A stretch of DNA of 47,859 bases, taken from assembly GCA_937127445.1 (NCBI GenBank), contig CAKZLY010000022.1, positions 1 through 47,859 of the forward strand. Direction: 5' to 3'. This document shows positions 36,625 to 46,707 of this stretch, one piece after another; position 1 is the stretch's first letter; each line of letters opens with the position of its first letter. The notes under the pieces are model-generated. The model was not told where the DNA came from. It made no database searches and saw only the letters and a list, made by a program, of their open reading frames with translations. The DNA is from Eximiradius sp. Its GTDB lineage: Bacteria > Bacteroidota > Ignavibacteria > Kapaibacteriales > UBA2268. The translations under genes and the position numbers were made by a program.

Positions 36625-38024
36625 ATCAATTCAGAAATTACCTCTACGTGAAAAGTATGAGGAAACATATCCACTGGTTGAACAAAACTCACCCTATAAG
36701 AATCATTCAGGAAAGCGATATCCCGAGCTTGGGTTACCGGATTGCAGCTTACATAAACAATTTTATTTGGTGCGATTTTCAATAAATGTTTGATTAGATT
36801 TTCATTCATTCCTGAACGAGGAGGATCTACAATAACCACATCTGGTTTAGCAACTGAATTTAACAATTTCGGAATAGATTTTGAATGAAGGTCTGCTTGA
36901 TAGAACTCAACATTCGAAATGTTATTATTTTTTACATTTTTAGTAGCATCTTCAACTGCGGAATTGTTTAGCTCAAAGCCGAATGCTTTTTTCACTTGCT
37001 TGGCAGCAGGTAAAGTAATCGAACCACAGCCACAATATAAATCCCAGATGGTTATTTCATAGGAAAGGTTTGCAATTTCTAATATTTTACCAATAAATAT
37101 ATCTAACTGAACTGAATTAGTCTGGAAAAAAGAAAATGGCGATATATTGAAAACTACGTCAAGAATTTTTTCCTGCAAAACATCATAATTATTGGACATT
37201 TGAATAATTCCAGTGGCAACACTGCTTTGCTTATCATTGACAGCCCAGTAGGTAGTTTTGATAGTGTCAAAATCACCTGGTAATTCGTTTACAAACCATT
37301 TTGCAAATGCTTCTTCTTCGGAGTTTTCAACTGGGTTTGTAATCAAAATTGCCATAACTGCTTTTTGATAAGAGGAAAAACGAAGAACGATATTTTTCAG
37401 AAAACCATTGTTTTTGTAGTAATTATAAGCAGAAATACCCTCATTAATTGCTTTTGAACGAACAGCATTGATTATTTGGTTACCAATTTCAGGTTGAATA
37501 AAGCAACGGTCAATATCAATAATTTTATCATAACGACCGGGATAATGCATTCCCAAAGCAAAGTTTTTAATATACTCTTCGCTTGAATTTATTTGTTTTG
37601 GAGTAAGCCATCGATGAGAGCCAAAAGAAAATTCCATTTTATTACGATATTCAAAAATATCAATCGAAGGCAGCACATTTTCAATTTTCTGGATCTCGAT
37701 TTTTCCGATACGAGTGTAAGCATCTTCAATATGTTGTTTTTTCCAGCGAAGCTGCTCGTTGTATTCAAGATTTTGCCACGAACAACCACCGCAAGTACCA
37801 AAGAAATCGCATTTTGGCTCAATTCTATTTGGAGATTTAAGAGTAATTTCCTTAATAAACCCTTCCGAAAAGTTTTTCTTATCTTTTGTAATAACGGCAA
37901 CAACACGCTCACCCGGGAGTGCACCGCCTTTAAGCAAAATCGCCTTCCCATCTAAATGAGCAACTGAAATACCTTCGAAACCAATGCTGTCTATTTCAAC
38001 TTCTATTTCATTGTTTGATTTCAT
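36615..38024 (-). CDS. RlmD-like 23S rRNA (uracil-5-)-methyltransferase
   Basis: A 469-residue enzyme of the RlmD/RumA/TrmA family. I start it at ATG 38024, two bases past the nuclease stop, in place of an upstream TTG. It has an N-terminal TRAM domain (1-60), an Fe-S site CDFFGTCGGCSWQ (Cys72, 78, 81, with a fourth Cys further on in DRCFIQ), the SAM motif IWDLYCGCGSITLPAAK, VIVDPPRSGM and the catalytic Cys in IVYVSCNPVTQARD. These enzymes form m5U in 23S rRNA (U1939 or U747) or in tRNA; which of these is not clear. The Fe-S motif favours a 23S target. Confidence 0.88.
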   Translation of the reverse strand: MKSNNEIEVEIDSIGFEGISVAHLDGKAILLKGGALPGERVVAVITKDKKNFSEGFIKEITLKSPNRIEPKCDFFGTCGGCSWQNLEYNEQLRWKKQHIEDAYTRIGKIEIQKIENVLPSIDIFEYRNKMEFSFGSHRWLTPKQINSSEEYIKNFALGMHYPGRYDKIIDIDRCFIQPEIGNQIINAVRSKAINEGISAYNYYKNNGFLKNIVLRFSSYQKAVMAILITNPVENSEEEAFAKWFVNELPGDFDTIKTTYWAVNDKQSSVATGIIQMSNNYDVLQEKILDVVFNISPFSFFQTNSVQLDIFIGKILEIANLSYEITIWDLYCGCGSITLPAAKQVKKAFGFELNNSAVEDATKNVKNNNISNVEFYQADLHSKSIPKLLNSVAKPDVVIVDPPRSGMNENLIKHLLKIAPNKIVYVSCNPVTQARDIAFLNDSYRVSFVQPVDMFPHTFHVEVISELIKK

Positions 38025-38025
38025 A

Positions 38026-39666
38026 TTATTCAATTAATAATTTTCTAGAAAAATAACCTGACAAAGTTTTACCATATAAGAACAAAACACAATTTGAACA
38101 AGGAAGATGAGACTTAGGAATTCGAATAAAATTCATATTTGAAATATAACGTGAAAAATCAAGGACTTTTCCTTCAATAGAATAAACATATAGCTCATTA
38201 AAGCAGCTATTATCAATCTCAATAATTAGTGAAGTTGTATTCTGAAAAGCTCTTATTAAAGGATTAAAGTCATTAACAGATGTAAAATTATTACGAACCT
38301 TGAAAGTAACTGGAATTAATGTACTATTAGAAAAAAATATATTCAAATCTGCTTCAAAAGAATCGTCGACTGGTTCATTTGCCTCTAAATATACTTTTAC
38401 TTTTTCAATTTGACGCGGATAAATTACCAAACCACTCAATTCTTTATCGAGTTTGAAACGGTAGGATTTTCCGTTGTTCCATTGATTGAATGAATAGTTA
38501 ATAATTGAAAGTGTATCATCGCCGTAATTCGCTAAGAATAAAAATGCCTCTGAATTATTCTGATTTAGAAGATAAATATTTTGGCTGGAAACAATAGGAT
38601 TAGAAGACGGAATAAAATCTGGATTTTCGAAATTATTTATTCTAAAAATAAAGTAATTGTTATCAATGAAAGGATTTCTATTATTTTGCACTTCGGAAAT
38701 GCGTATGTTTCTGACAAACTCAGAGCTATCCACTGGATCCAATAAAGCAAATTCTCGTAAATCTTTTAGTTGGTTATTAATAAACCCATAAGGATTATTA
38801 TATCTTAGCGCAAAGTAAAACATACCACGAGCAATATCACCTTTTACAGAAGAACGCGGTTCAAAAACTAAGTTTCCACTTCTATTTAAGCCAAGACGTG
38901 AGCCGCCATCTTCATATGAAACATTACTACTAACAAATCCAAAAGGATAATTTGCTCTTTTGGAATTAGCAATTTCATATGATGGGCGAATATGATATAA
39001 ATCGCTTTTAGGCGGATCGTTGTCAGCTCCGTATGCCTGTGGCCACGTATGTTCAGTATTAAAGTTGGTAGTATTTACATCGGGAATGCCAGTAGTTTGG
39101 ACTTTACGACCTGTATAAATACATTCAACATAACCATTTACATTATCGAGGGAGCCCCACATAAATTCGCGAGCATTTTTATATCCAAGCGAGGTATGAG
39201 GCTCGACAAATTTTTTAAGCTCCAATAAGAGCTGACGCCCACGCAAATTATCAGTAGTGCGATAAATTTCCAATGGATGAGTTGCTTTTCCAACAATTTT
39301 AGATAACAAAGAATATTGGGAGTTATTTGTGATAACCTCACAATTTAGGAATGCATAGTAATTAATGTTGTCTCTTGGAGAAAAAGTGATTGGCAATAAA
39401 AATTTTTCACCTGGATTGATTTTCTTGTTACTAAAACCAGAAAATTGAAAAACTTTTGCGCTATCAATTAAGTGCGCGTTTAGTAATAATATTTCGTGCT
39501 GAGTGTCGTTTAATATTTCTGCATAAAAGGTAGTATCATTGTTAACAATAACATTTTCGAGTTGGATATCAGCAACCACTTGCGAGTAAAGCAAGTAATT
39601 GCTAAACAGGAAAGACAATATTAGAAGATATTTTTTCATTTTTTTTAAATATAGTTTATTTAACAT
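38026..39666 (-). CDS. EndA-type extracellular nuclease with T9SS sorting domain
   Basis: A 546-residue secreted protein. After the signal peptide (ends NYLLYSQ) comes a beta domain (30-125), then the endonuclease I domain (about 130-320) with NTEHTWPQAYG (His206), KSDLYHIRPSY (His225) and NSKRANYPFGF, all typical of EndA/NucM/Bsn nucleases. A further beta domain and a Por-type sorting tail follow (LIIEIDNSCFNELYVYSIEG ... SGYFSRKLLIE). It would cut DNA or RNA outside the cell for nutrient uptake. The first ATG (39666) overlaps dacB by 11 bases; the ATG at 39639 (MKKYLLIL) is also possible; neither has a ribosome site. Confidence 0.88.
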   Translation of the reverse strand: MLNKLYLKKMKKYLLILSFLFSNYLLYSQVVADIQLENVIVNNDTTFYAEILNDTQHEILLLNAHLIDSAKVFQFSGFSNKKINPGEKFLLPITFSPRDNINYYAFLNCEVITNNSQYSLLSKIVGKATHPLEIYRTTDNLRGRQLLLELKKFVEPHTSLGYKNAREFMWGSLDNVNGYVECIYTGRKVQTTGIPDVNTTNFNTEHTWPQAYGADNDPPKSDLYHIRPSYEIANSKRANYPFGFVSSNVSYEDGGSRLGLNRSGNLVFEPRSSVKGDIARGMFYFALRYNNPYGFINNQLKDLREFALLDPVDSSEFVRNIRISEVQNNRNPFIDNNYFIFRINNFENPDFIPSSNPIVSSQNIYLLNQNNSEAFLFLANYGDDTLSIINYSFNQWNNGKSYRFKLDKELSGLVIYPRQIEKVKVYLEANEPVDDSFEADLNIFFSNSTLIPVTFKVRNNFTSVNDFNPLIRAFQNTTSLIIEIDNSCFNELYVYSIEGKVLDFSRYISNMNFIRIPKSHLPCSNCVLFLYGKTLSGYFSRKLLIE

Positions 39667-41224
39667 ATAACAAAGATAACATTTCTCCGATAGTATTTTC
39701 TAAATTTTTATATTCACCTATTGCCCACCCATTTGAAACAATTGCGAAAGCGTAAGTATCTCCATCTAAAGAATTAACATATCCCACTAATGCACTAACG
39801 TTTTTATGAGTCCCAGTCTTGCCAATTAAGTTGTTTTCAGCTTTTGTTCCAATCATACGTTTTTTTAGTGTGCCATCAACACCGGCAATAGACAATGATT
39901 TTCCAAAGCAGTCTGCGAAATCTGAATTAGCAGCAGAAACAAGCAATTTTATGATAGTTTCGGCAGTAACTTTGTTGCGTCTGGACAATCCTGAACCATC
40001 ATTTAGAAAAATATTGCTAAAATCGATGTTAAGTTTTTTTGCAAAATCTTGATAACAATTTATTGCACTAATCTTATTATTAGAATTCGAATGATAACTT
40101 GCACCAACAATTTTAAACAAATTTTCTGCTAAATAATTATCGCTATTCTTATTAATTTCAGCAATCATACTACATAAATCTCTGCCGAATTCTGACAACT
40201 TGGTAACTTGTTTGAAATCAGGAATTCTTTTTAAGTCAATAGTTCCTGTAACTTCTATTCCATTCGCTTTCAATCTATCGTAAAAGGTCCCAGCAACAAC
40301 TAATTCAGGGTTTTGAATTTTAAAAGAATATTTTTGATTAGAATTAACTGGTAAGCTACCCGAAACTGTAATAATTTGCTTGCCATTTTTTTGTAGATTA
40401 GTTTGAATAGATATTCCTTTTGTTGATAATCTTTGTTTAGTACGGCGTTTTCTTTTATCTCCAAAGTTTTGCTCATACGCATAGTAATATGATGAATTCA
40501 ACTGCTCGTTATGGCCGGGAGAATGTCCTAACGATTTTTTAGACCCACCACCATATATCTTCACATTGTTATTAAGGATAAAAGCGGTGGAAGATGGAAT
40601 AATTTGGATATTAGCAGGACGGCCCGGCACTGATCCAGCAGAAACAATTATCATTCCAATGTTTCGATTTAAACTTAATGCTGTAACAGGTGGGACGTAT
40701 TCAACTTCCTCAGTGTCACCGCTATAATGAAATCGAGAAGTTTGCCAATCAAAGAAACTACCGTCAGCATATATATTCCCAACAATTTTTTTTATACCTA
40801 AGTTGAGCAAAGTTTCGATTAAATAATCTAAATCGCTCAGAGATAGTAACGCATCTCCACCACCACGAATATAAATATTTCCCACTAAAATGGGTTTAAT
40901 CTCTTTTGCATCAGTATAGATTGTGGTTTTAAGTACTGGTTCGGAATGTAAAAGTTTAAGAGCAAAAAATGAGGTAAATAACTTTGTAACAGAAGCAGGC
41001 ACAAGAGGTTCACCACTATTGTAATTATAAATGTGTCGATTATGATTAAGAGAATAAATTGAAATGCCAATCTTTGAATTGGATAAATTTTTATTTGAAA
41101 CAAGTGAGTTGAGAATAGAAGAGAATTCATCGTAAGATTTAATTGTATCTAATTGAATTTTCTGACCATAAGATAAATTGAGCGATAGAAAACAAATAAA
41201 AAAAGAAAGAAAGAACTTTTTCAT
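39656..41224 (-). CDS. dacB: D-Ala-D-Ala carboxypeptidase/endopeptidase, PBP4 (DacB) type
   Basis: A 522-residue class C low-molecular-weight penicillin-binding protein. Signal peptide (1-20), SVTK (Ser78 to Lys81) as active site, SDN in NSDNYLAENLF and the KTG triad in IGKTGTHKNVSAL. The insert between SxxK and SxN is long, as in E. coli PBP4. A run of about 25 basic residues (YYYAYEQNFGDKRKRRTKQRL) near 245 is not usual. It trims or cuts peptide cross-links in the periplasm. It overlaps the nuclease gene downstream. Confidence 0.92.
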   Translation of the reverse strand: MKKFFLSFFICFLSLNLSYGQKIQLDTIKSYDEFSSILNSLVSNKNLSNSKIGISIYSLNHNRHIYNYNSGEPLVPASVTKLFTSFFALKLLHSEPVLKTTIYTDAKEIKPILVGNIYIRGGGDALLSLSDLDYLIETLLNLGIKKIVGNIYADGSFFDWQTSRFHYSGDTEEVEYVPPVTALSLNRNIGMIIVSAGSVPGRPANIQIIPSSTAFILNNNVKIYGGGSKKSLGHSPGHNEQLNSSYYYAYEQNFGDKRKRRTKQRLSTKGISIQTNLQKNGKQIITVSGSLPVNSNQKYSFKIQNPELVVAGTFYDRLKANGIEVTGTIDLKRIPDFKQVTKLSEFGRDLCSMIAEINKNSDNYLAENLFKIVGASYHSNSNNKISAINCYQDFAKKLNIDFSNIFLNDGSGLSRRNKVTAETIIKLLVSAANSDFADCFGKSLSIAGVDGTLKKRMIGTKAENNLIGKTGTHKNVSALVGYVNSLDGDTYAFAIVSNGWAIGEYKNLENTIGEMLSLLYVK

Positions 41225-41297
41225 ATAAGTACCAAATTATTTTCCTCTAAATACTGCGTTGGCAATATAAAGAAAAAAGCACTCAAAACAAAATATA

Positions 41298-44200
41298 TTA
41301 AAAATCATAACCTAGAGAAAACATATATCGAGGTTTGCTCCACTTAGTGTAATTGTATGACCAAGCTATATCAAGTTTCACAGGCAAACCTAATAAGTAT
41401 GACCTAACACCGGTGCCAGAACTGAAAATCATATCAGCAGGCACACGTTTTCCGTTGGCATCAATTTTAGATATTTTAAAGTCGTCGGTCCAAGCACCAC
41501 CTATGTCAAAAAATAAAGTTGACATCACACCTTGTAAAAGCACTGGGACTGGTCCAGCAACAAGTGCATAAAACAAAGGAAAACGTAATTCTGTATTACT
41601 AACGAAAAATTTGTTCCCTCTGATTGCAGCAATATCCCAACCACGCAATGGCATAATAAAATTGTTCATAAAAACAAAATCTTCCGGATTTTCGAAAGGA
41701 TAATCTCTATTTGAATATGAATAATTTATCCAGTTTTCAGTTCCACCAAGGAAATAGCGTTGGGGATTTGGACCGAAGCTTGCACCTATAGAACCACGCA
41801 TAGCTAAAGAAATAAAATTAGATATTTTAAAATACTGGCGTAAATCTGTTTTCACAGACATAAAACCAACGGAATTCGAATTGAATTTTGGCGAACCTAA
41901 TATCTCAAAATAACCACGAAAGCCTCTTTCAGGAGCATACCATCCGCCTAAAGAATTGTCATAAACAAATCGAGCTTGGGGAAGGAAAATGAAACGAGAA
42001 ATACCTGGAACAAAAGAGTTATCAAGGTTCGTCATTTCAGCGCCGATGAAATCGGCACCCCATTCTACGCGTGTAAATAAATCAAAAGGCAGCGAAGTGA
42101 GGATAGACAAACCATAATTTCTAAATCTATAAAGGCTATAATCATCCAACATTCTATCGTATTTGTAAAAATATGCAGGATAATGATAAACAGCGATATG
42201 GTAATCAATTAAATTTGGCAAATAAGAGTAAGAAAGATAAAATTGGCTGTTTTTCAAATCGGTAAATAAATTAAGTCCAGCATAAATTTGATGATCACCC
42301 AAAACATCGCTGAAAAGCATCTGAGTTAATCCCTGCCAACCATAGTAAGTAGAATAACCCGGGTTAACTAAAATAATGTCTGGCGAAAATGTGATTTTAT
42401 ATGTACGTTCGACAAATTCCTGATTTTCAATATTAGCGCCTTTGGCGGAAATGTCGCTTGCAGTTGAACTTTTGATCAAATCCTGGTTTGGTTCAATCAG
42501 CTGTTGGGCAGAAAAATCAATTTCAAATTCGCCATAGCCTTGGATTTGATTCTGATTACCAGCAGAAATTGAATTATCCGAAACAGATGAACTGGTAATC
42601 GCTTTCTGAACAAAACTTGTTCTTTCTAATTGTTTTGTTCTAAATTGTGTAAGTGGCAAACTATCAATTTTCTTTCTTTCGAAGGGAAGTCTTAGCAAGA
42701 AAATATCATAACCACCACCGATTTGAGAGGCAAATAAAAGCTTAGAATTATCTTGCGAAAGCGAAATTTGAGTTATACCTGTAAGAGAATTAGTAATTGG
42801 ATATTCAGTATTATTTACAAAATCATAAACATAAATATTTCCAATTCCATTGTTATCGGATACATATAATAATTTATTACCATCATTTGAAATCAAAAGA
42901 GATGTTTTATTGAATTGAGGAGTATGAGTTATTCTCTGAATTTGTTTTTCTTTAATATTGAGTTTATAAATATCAGAAGTTTCAAAATTATGTTTCCAGA
43001 TTTTAATATCATTGTTTTTTATACCAAAATCAATGATGTCGTGTCTGTCAGAAACAAAGAAAATTTCGTTACTATTATTGCCCCAAGCAATGTGAGAAAC
43101 AGAAAAAATATCATCTGTTACTTTCTGAAGGGATTTGGTATCAAAATCGTAAGTATAGATATTGCTTTCTTCTCGTTCAGATGCAATAAAAGCAAGATAA
43201 CGACCATCTTTCGACCAGCTCACAGAAGAAATCGAGCGAAGTCCAAAAAACAAGCGTTGGTATCTCCCAGTTTTGGCATCAACGATAAAAATGGCATCTT
43301 CCCCACCAGATTTAGCAGAAATGGCTAATTTCTGTCCATTGGGGTCCCAAGCAATCCCAGGAGTAAGAAGATTTAAATCTTCAAAATCTTGTTTTCTTAA
43401 ACTGCTGACAAGTTTTCTTGGTTTTGCTTTGGCATCTACATCCTGGATATAAACAGCGAATATTCCATCATCTCGGTCTGAGATGTAAGCAAATTGGTCG
43501 CCATTGGGAGAAATAGCAGGTGAGGTATTGTAGTAATTACCTATATCACGTCTATCAGTAAGTTTCAGAGCAAAATCGCGAGGGTCTTCATAAATTTTCA
43601 AATCAGGCCAATATATTTTTTTGATTTCGCGTTCCCACATATCTGAAAAATCTCTTAAACTCATATTAAAAGTGCTTTGAAAGGTTTGCTCTAAATTTTT
43701 GTTTAAGTAGAGTTTATTGAGAAATTCAGTAACTTTTGCTTTGCCATATTTTTCAGACACGAACCAATAGAATGTTTGCCCACCCCTGTATGCTAAATAT
43801 CCATCGAGTTCTCGAAGAGAAGGTAATTGTTCAGATATAGTCAAATCTCGCATAAACATATCGGTTTCAATATCAAGACCGCCTAAGCTTTCGTATTCGC
43901 ACAATCCTTCGTTAAGCCAGAGAGGAATTTGAAAATTATTGCTTGTCATTAAAGCAGATTGCAAAGTGCCGCCGTAGAACATATCGTTTAAAACAGCGTG
44001 TACAAGTTCGTGATGTATTACGTGGCGAAGTTGAGAATAACTACCTTGAAATGGAACAACCACTCTATTTTTAAATAATTCTGTAAACCCTCCAACACCT
44101 TCTGGCAAATAGCCGCCTGTAACATTTGTTTGTTGAAAATCATTGTGAGAATCATAAACAATTAACGCAATACGCATCGAGAACTTGTAATTCAACGTGT

Positions 44201-44420
44201 TTTGAATTGACATTAAAGCTTTCTCGGCAGAAACAGCTGCAAACTCGGCAAGGGCTTTGCTACCAGCATCGTAGTAAACATCAAAATGTTCTGTTTCAAT
44301 ATAATGCCAGTCAAATTTTCTATATTGAACTTTATTTTTTCCGAACTGTGGGAAAATATTTACACTCGATAACAAAAAAATAACAAATATTAATGTTGCA
44401 TAAATATGTTTTTTTGACAT
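41298..44420 (-). CDS. Gluzincin / TolB-propeller / BamA-like barrel protein
   Basis: A 1040-residue envelope protein. I choose ATG 44420 (MSKKHIY) because AGAGG lies five to ten bases before it. Signal peptide to about 24 (NIFPQ). Part 1 (30-270): a Peptidase_MA-like gluzincin, HHELVHAVLND (zinc motif His137-Glu138-x-x-His141) and WLNEGLCEYES with Glu171 as third ligand. Part 2 (280-600): repeats of a TolB/PD40 propeller (SPNGDQFAYISDRDDGI, SKDGRYLAFIAS, SNDGNKLLYVSD). Part 3 (670-1040): surface-antigen/BamA-like barrel, ending YMFSLGYDF. Parts are known in Bacteroidota; the role of the whole is not known to me. Confidence 0.88.
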   Translation of the reverse strand: MSKKHIYATLIFVIFLLSSVNIFPQFGKNKVQYRKFDWHYIETEHFDVYYDAGSKALAEFAAVSAEKALMSIQNTLNYKFSMRIALIVYDSHNDFQQTNVTGGYLPEGVGGFTELFKNRVVVPFQGSYSQLRHVIHHELVHAVLNDMFYGGTLQSALMTSNNFQIPLWLNEGLCEYESLGGLDIETDMFMRDLTISEQLPSLRELDGYLAYRGGQTFYWFVSEKYGKAKVTEFLNKLYLNKNLEQTFQSTFNMSLRDFSDMWEREIKKIYWPDLKIYEDPRDFALKLTDRRDIGNYYNTSPAISPNGDQFAYISDRDDGIFAVYIQDVDAKAKPRKLVSSLRKQDFEDLNLLTPGIAWDPNGQKLAISAKSGGEDAIFIVDAKTGRYQRLFFGLRSISSVSWSKDGRYLAFIASEREESNIYTYDFDTKSLQKVTDDIFSVSHIAWGNNSNEIFFVSDRHDIIDFGIKNNDIKIWKHNFETSDIYKLNIKEKQIQRITHTPQFNKTSLLISNDGNKLLYVSDNNGIGNIYVYDFVNNTEYPITNSLTGITQISLSQDNSKLLFASQIGGGYDIFLLRLPFERKKIDSLPLTQFRTKQLERTSFVQKAITSSSVSDNSISAGNQNQIQGYGEFEIDFSAQQLIEPNQDLIKSSTASDISAKGANIENQEFVERTYKITFSPDIILVNPGYSTYYGWQGLTQMLFSDVLGDHQIYAGLNLFTDLKNSQFYLSYSYLPNLIDYHIAVYHYPAYFYKYDRMLDDYSLYRFRNYGLSILTSLPFDLFTRVEWGADFIGAEMTNLDNSFVPGISRFIFLPQARFVYDNSLGGWYAPERGFRGYFEILGSPKFNSNSVGFMSVKTDLRQYFKISNFISLAMRGSIGASFGPNPQRYFLGGTENWINYSYSNRDYPFENPEDFVFMNNFIMPLRGWDIAAIRGNKFFVSNTELRFPLFYALVAGPVPVLLQGVMSTLFFDIGGAWTDDFKISKIDANGKRVPADMIFSSGTGVRSYLLGLPVKLDIAWSYNYTKWSKPRYMFSLGYDF

Positions 44421-44486
44421 ATACACCTCTAATTATGCACTTTTGACTTACTAAAATACTCAAAGTTTAACTTAATAACACAAAAT

Positions 44487-45782
44487 TTATTTTAAGGTTG
44501 CAATAATTTTATTATCTGTGTCAATTTCATTTATCTGAACAAGGTAAAATGAATTTTCTAATTTTCGGTCAGATATGATTTTGCAATTTAAGTAATTAGA
44601 AGTGTGGCCAAATTGAATTTTTTCGTTTTCAGAATATTTTTCAGGTAAAAATTCGTGAATTTTACCGATTTGCCCTCGATAAAAAGCTAATAACTTCGAA
44701 TTGGATAATTGTTTGAGAATGTTTGTTCTTTCTTTTCTAATTTTCATTGGTACCTTATTGGGGAAATCAGCAGCAGGAGTATTTCGTCTTTCAGAATAAG
44801 TAAAAACGTGAAGATAGGAAACGGGCAAATTTTCGATAAATTTGTATGTTTGCTGGAAATCTTGATCGGTTTCATTCGGGAATCCTGTAATAACATCTAA
44901 TCCAATACATACGTCAGGATTAATTGACTTAATCGAAAGAATATCTTTGAATAATCTTTCTGAGGTATATCTTCTTTTCATAAGTTTAAGAATTTTATTA
45001 GAACCACTTTGCAAAGGGATATGCAAATGCTTGCAAATTGATTGCGAGTTGCAAACGTAATCAATAATTTTCTTGTTAATTAAGTTTGGTTCAATAGATG
45101 ATATACGAAACCTCACTCCAAAATCGTTTTCGGCAATTAAATGCAATACATCTTCGAAATAATACATATTTTTTGAGTTGTATTCACCAAGATTTATACC
45201 ACTGAGAACTATTTCTCTGAAGCCTTTATCGGAGACCTCTCTGAATATCTCTGGAAGTTGCTCAAAGGGGATGCTTCGAGGATTACCGCGAGCATTTGGG
45301 ATAGTGCAGTACGTACAACGGTAATCGCAGCCATCTTGGATTTTGAGGAAGCAACGTGATCGAGCAAGATTATCAGCTGAATAAGCGAAATCAAAATTAA
45401 GAGAAATTAATTCTGACACTTCTATAGATTTATTTGATTCTCGCAATTGAGATCCTAATAGTTCTGGTATTTGAAATTTTTCTTTGATTCCATAGACAGC
45501 ATTGACTTCAGGCATATTTGCCAATTTTTCAGAATTGAGTTGAGCATAACAGCCCAAAACTCCTACAAAAGCACCATTAGATTCACGTTTAGCACGGCGA
45601 ATAGCTGCTCGGCAATCGGAATCGGCATTGTTTGTAACGGTACAGGTGTTAATAAGAACAATTTCAGCATCGGAAAATTTTTCGGTAATAGTGAAGCCTT
45701 TTTCTTCGAGTTTTGTTTTTAAAGTTGATGTTTCGGCAAAATTTACTTTACAACCGATATTAATGAGCTTTACTTTTTGCAT
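44487..45782 (-). CDS. mtaB: tRNA (t6A37) methylthiotransferase MtaB
   Basis: A 431-residue radical SAM enzyme with two Fe-S clusters. N-terminal cysteines are in NIGCKVNFAETS (Cys10), INTCTVTN and GVLGCYAQ; the radical SAM site is CDYRCTYC (about 151-158). A TRAM-like tail (NSKLLAFYRGQIGKIHEFLPE onward) completes the protein. It turns t6A at position 37 of some tRNAs into ms2t6A. A gene for making t6A (TsaC type) lies just upstream on the same strand. Confidence 0.95.
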   Translation of the reverse strand: MQKVKLINIGCKVNFAETSTLKTKLEEKGFTITEKFSDAEIVLINTCTVTNNADSDCRAAIRRAKRESNGAFVGVLGCYAQLNSEKLANMPEVNAVYGIKEKFQIPELLGSQLRESNKSIEVSELISLNFDFAYSADNLARSRCFLKIQDGCDYRCTYCTIPNARGNPRSIPFEQLPEIFREVSDKGFREIVLSGINLGEYNSKNMYYFEDVLHLIAENDFGVRFRISSIEPNLINKKIIDYVCNSQSICKHLHIPLQSGSNKILKLMKRRYTSERLFKDILSIKSINPDVCIGLDVITGFPNETDQDFQQTYKFIENLPVSYLHVFTYSERRNTPAADFPNKVPMKIRKERTNILKQLSNSKLLAFYRGQIGKIHEFLPEKYSENEKIQFGHTSNYLNCKIISDRKLENSFYLVQINEIDTDNKIIATLK

Positions 45783-45869
45783 CTTCTTAACAGAAACAAT
45801 TCAATTTAAAAATCAAATAAATATTGAATATTGACGACAATACTCGCAATAAATTTCGTCAAAATGGAA

Positions 45870-45898
45870 AGCGGTTACATTAATATGATGTAACCGCT
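45870..45898 (-). terminator. Hairpin after the TsaC/Sua5 gene
   Basis: A perfect 11-base stem (AGCGGTTACAT with ATGTAACCGCT) over a seven-base loop starts 13 bases past the stop. The T-run after it is broken (TTTCCATTTT), so mtaB downstream may still be read in part. Confidence 0.7.
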
Positions 45899-45910
45899 GA
45901 AAACAAATAA

Positions 45911-46552
45911 CTATTCTTCGGAAATTTCAATAATTTGTTTCAATTCCTCGTAGCCAGCTCCAACACGAATAATTTTAAAATCATCTGTTGTCATATCAAT
46001 AACTGTTGATTCTCCTAAAAAGTTATATTCATCAGAAACCATAGCAATATCAACCATTGGCGAATAGTAGTCAATAATTTCATGAGGAGTTGGAGCGGGA
46101 TTATCTTCAATTTTTGCAGAAATAGAAATTATAGGATGTTCAACATATTTGATAAGCAAACGTGAAAGGTCATTATTAGGGACACGAATACCAGAAGTTT
46201 TTCTTTTGGGGTCTTGAGCAAATTTAGGCACAAGTTTAGAAGCAGTCAGAATAAAAGTGTAAGGTCCTGGAATAAGGCGACGAATAGTTTTATATGCTAA
46301 ATTACTAACTTTTGCAAAATCTGCAATATTTGAAAGCGAATCACAAATAAAAGTTAGAGATTTGTTTTCAGGTAATTTCCTGATTAATCTTAGCTTTGAA
46401 ATTGCTTCCTTATTTGATAGTTCACAACCAAGAGAAAATCCCGTATCGGTAGGATACAAAATAACAGCACCTTCTTTCAAAGCCTCGGCAACCTTTTGGA
46501 TTTTTCTAAGTTCGGGAGTTTCGTGATGTACGTTCAAAATTTCTGCAGCCAT
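45911..46552 (-). CDS. L-threonylcarbamoyladenylate synthase (TsaC/Sua5/YciO family)
   Basis: A 213-residue protein of the YrdC fold. I start it at ATG 46552 (MAAEILNV), because GGAGG is directly before it; longer frames lack this. Blocks: ALKEGAVILYPTDTGFSLGCE, KLRLIRKLPENKSLTFIC, LIPGPYTFILTAS, SGIRVPNNDLSR and SISAKIEDNPAPTP. In TsaC this activates threonine and bicarbonate with ATP for t6A. Family members of YciO type have no proven role; GFSLGCE in place of GLGCD-like sequence leaves this open. The neighbour mtaB modifies t6A. Confidence 0.85.
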   Translation of the reverse strand: MAAEILNVHHETPELRKIQKVAEALKEGAVILYPTDTGFSLGCELSNKEAISKLRLIRKLPENKSLTFICDSLSNIADFAKVSNLAYKTIRRLIPGPYTFILTASKLVPKFAQDPKRKTSGIRVPNNDLSRLLIKYVEHPIISISAKIEDNPAPTPHEIIDYYSPMVDIAMVSDEYNFLGESTVIDMTTDDFKIIRVGAGYEELKQIIEISEE

Positions 46553-46707
46553 AAAACCTCCAAAAATAAGATTATTGTATATTATAAATCGTAGTTTTAA
46601 CATTATTATTGTTATAATTTATTTCATAAACCAATAATGTATTTATTTTTTTATTAATTTTACCGATATATAGATATATTATATTAAAGAAATATGGAAT
46701 TATAAAT

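Noticed and set aside
37593-37955. 120-codon frames on both strands inside the RlmD-like gene
   Set aside because: They lie wholly within a well-supported conserved gene and resemble no protein.
42915-43328. 137-codon plus-strand frame inside the 1040-residue protein gene
   Set aside because: Antisense shadow of the TolB-like propeller repeats; no ribosome site and no recognisable product.
44420-44426. Upstream GTG start for the gluzincin-propeller-barrel gene
   Set aside because: It would overlap the AGAGG ribosome site that is well spaced for the ATG at 44420.
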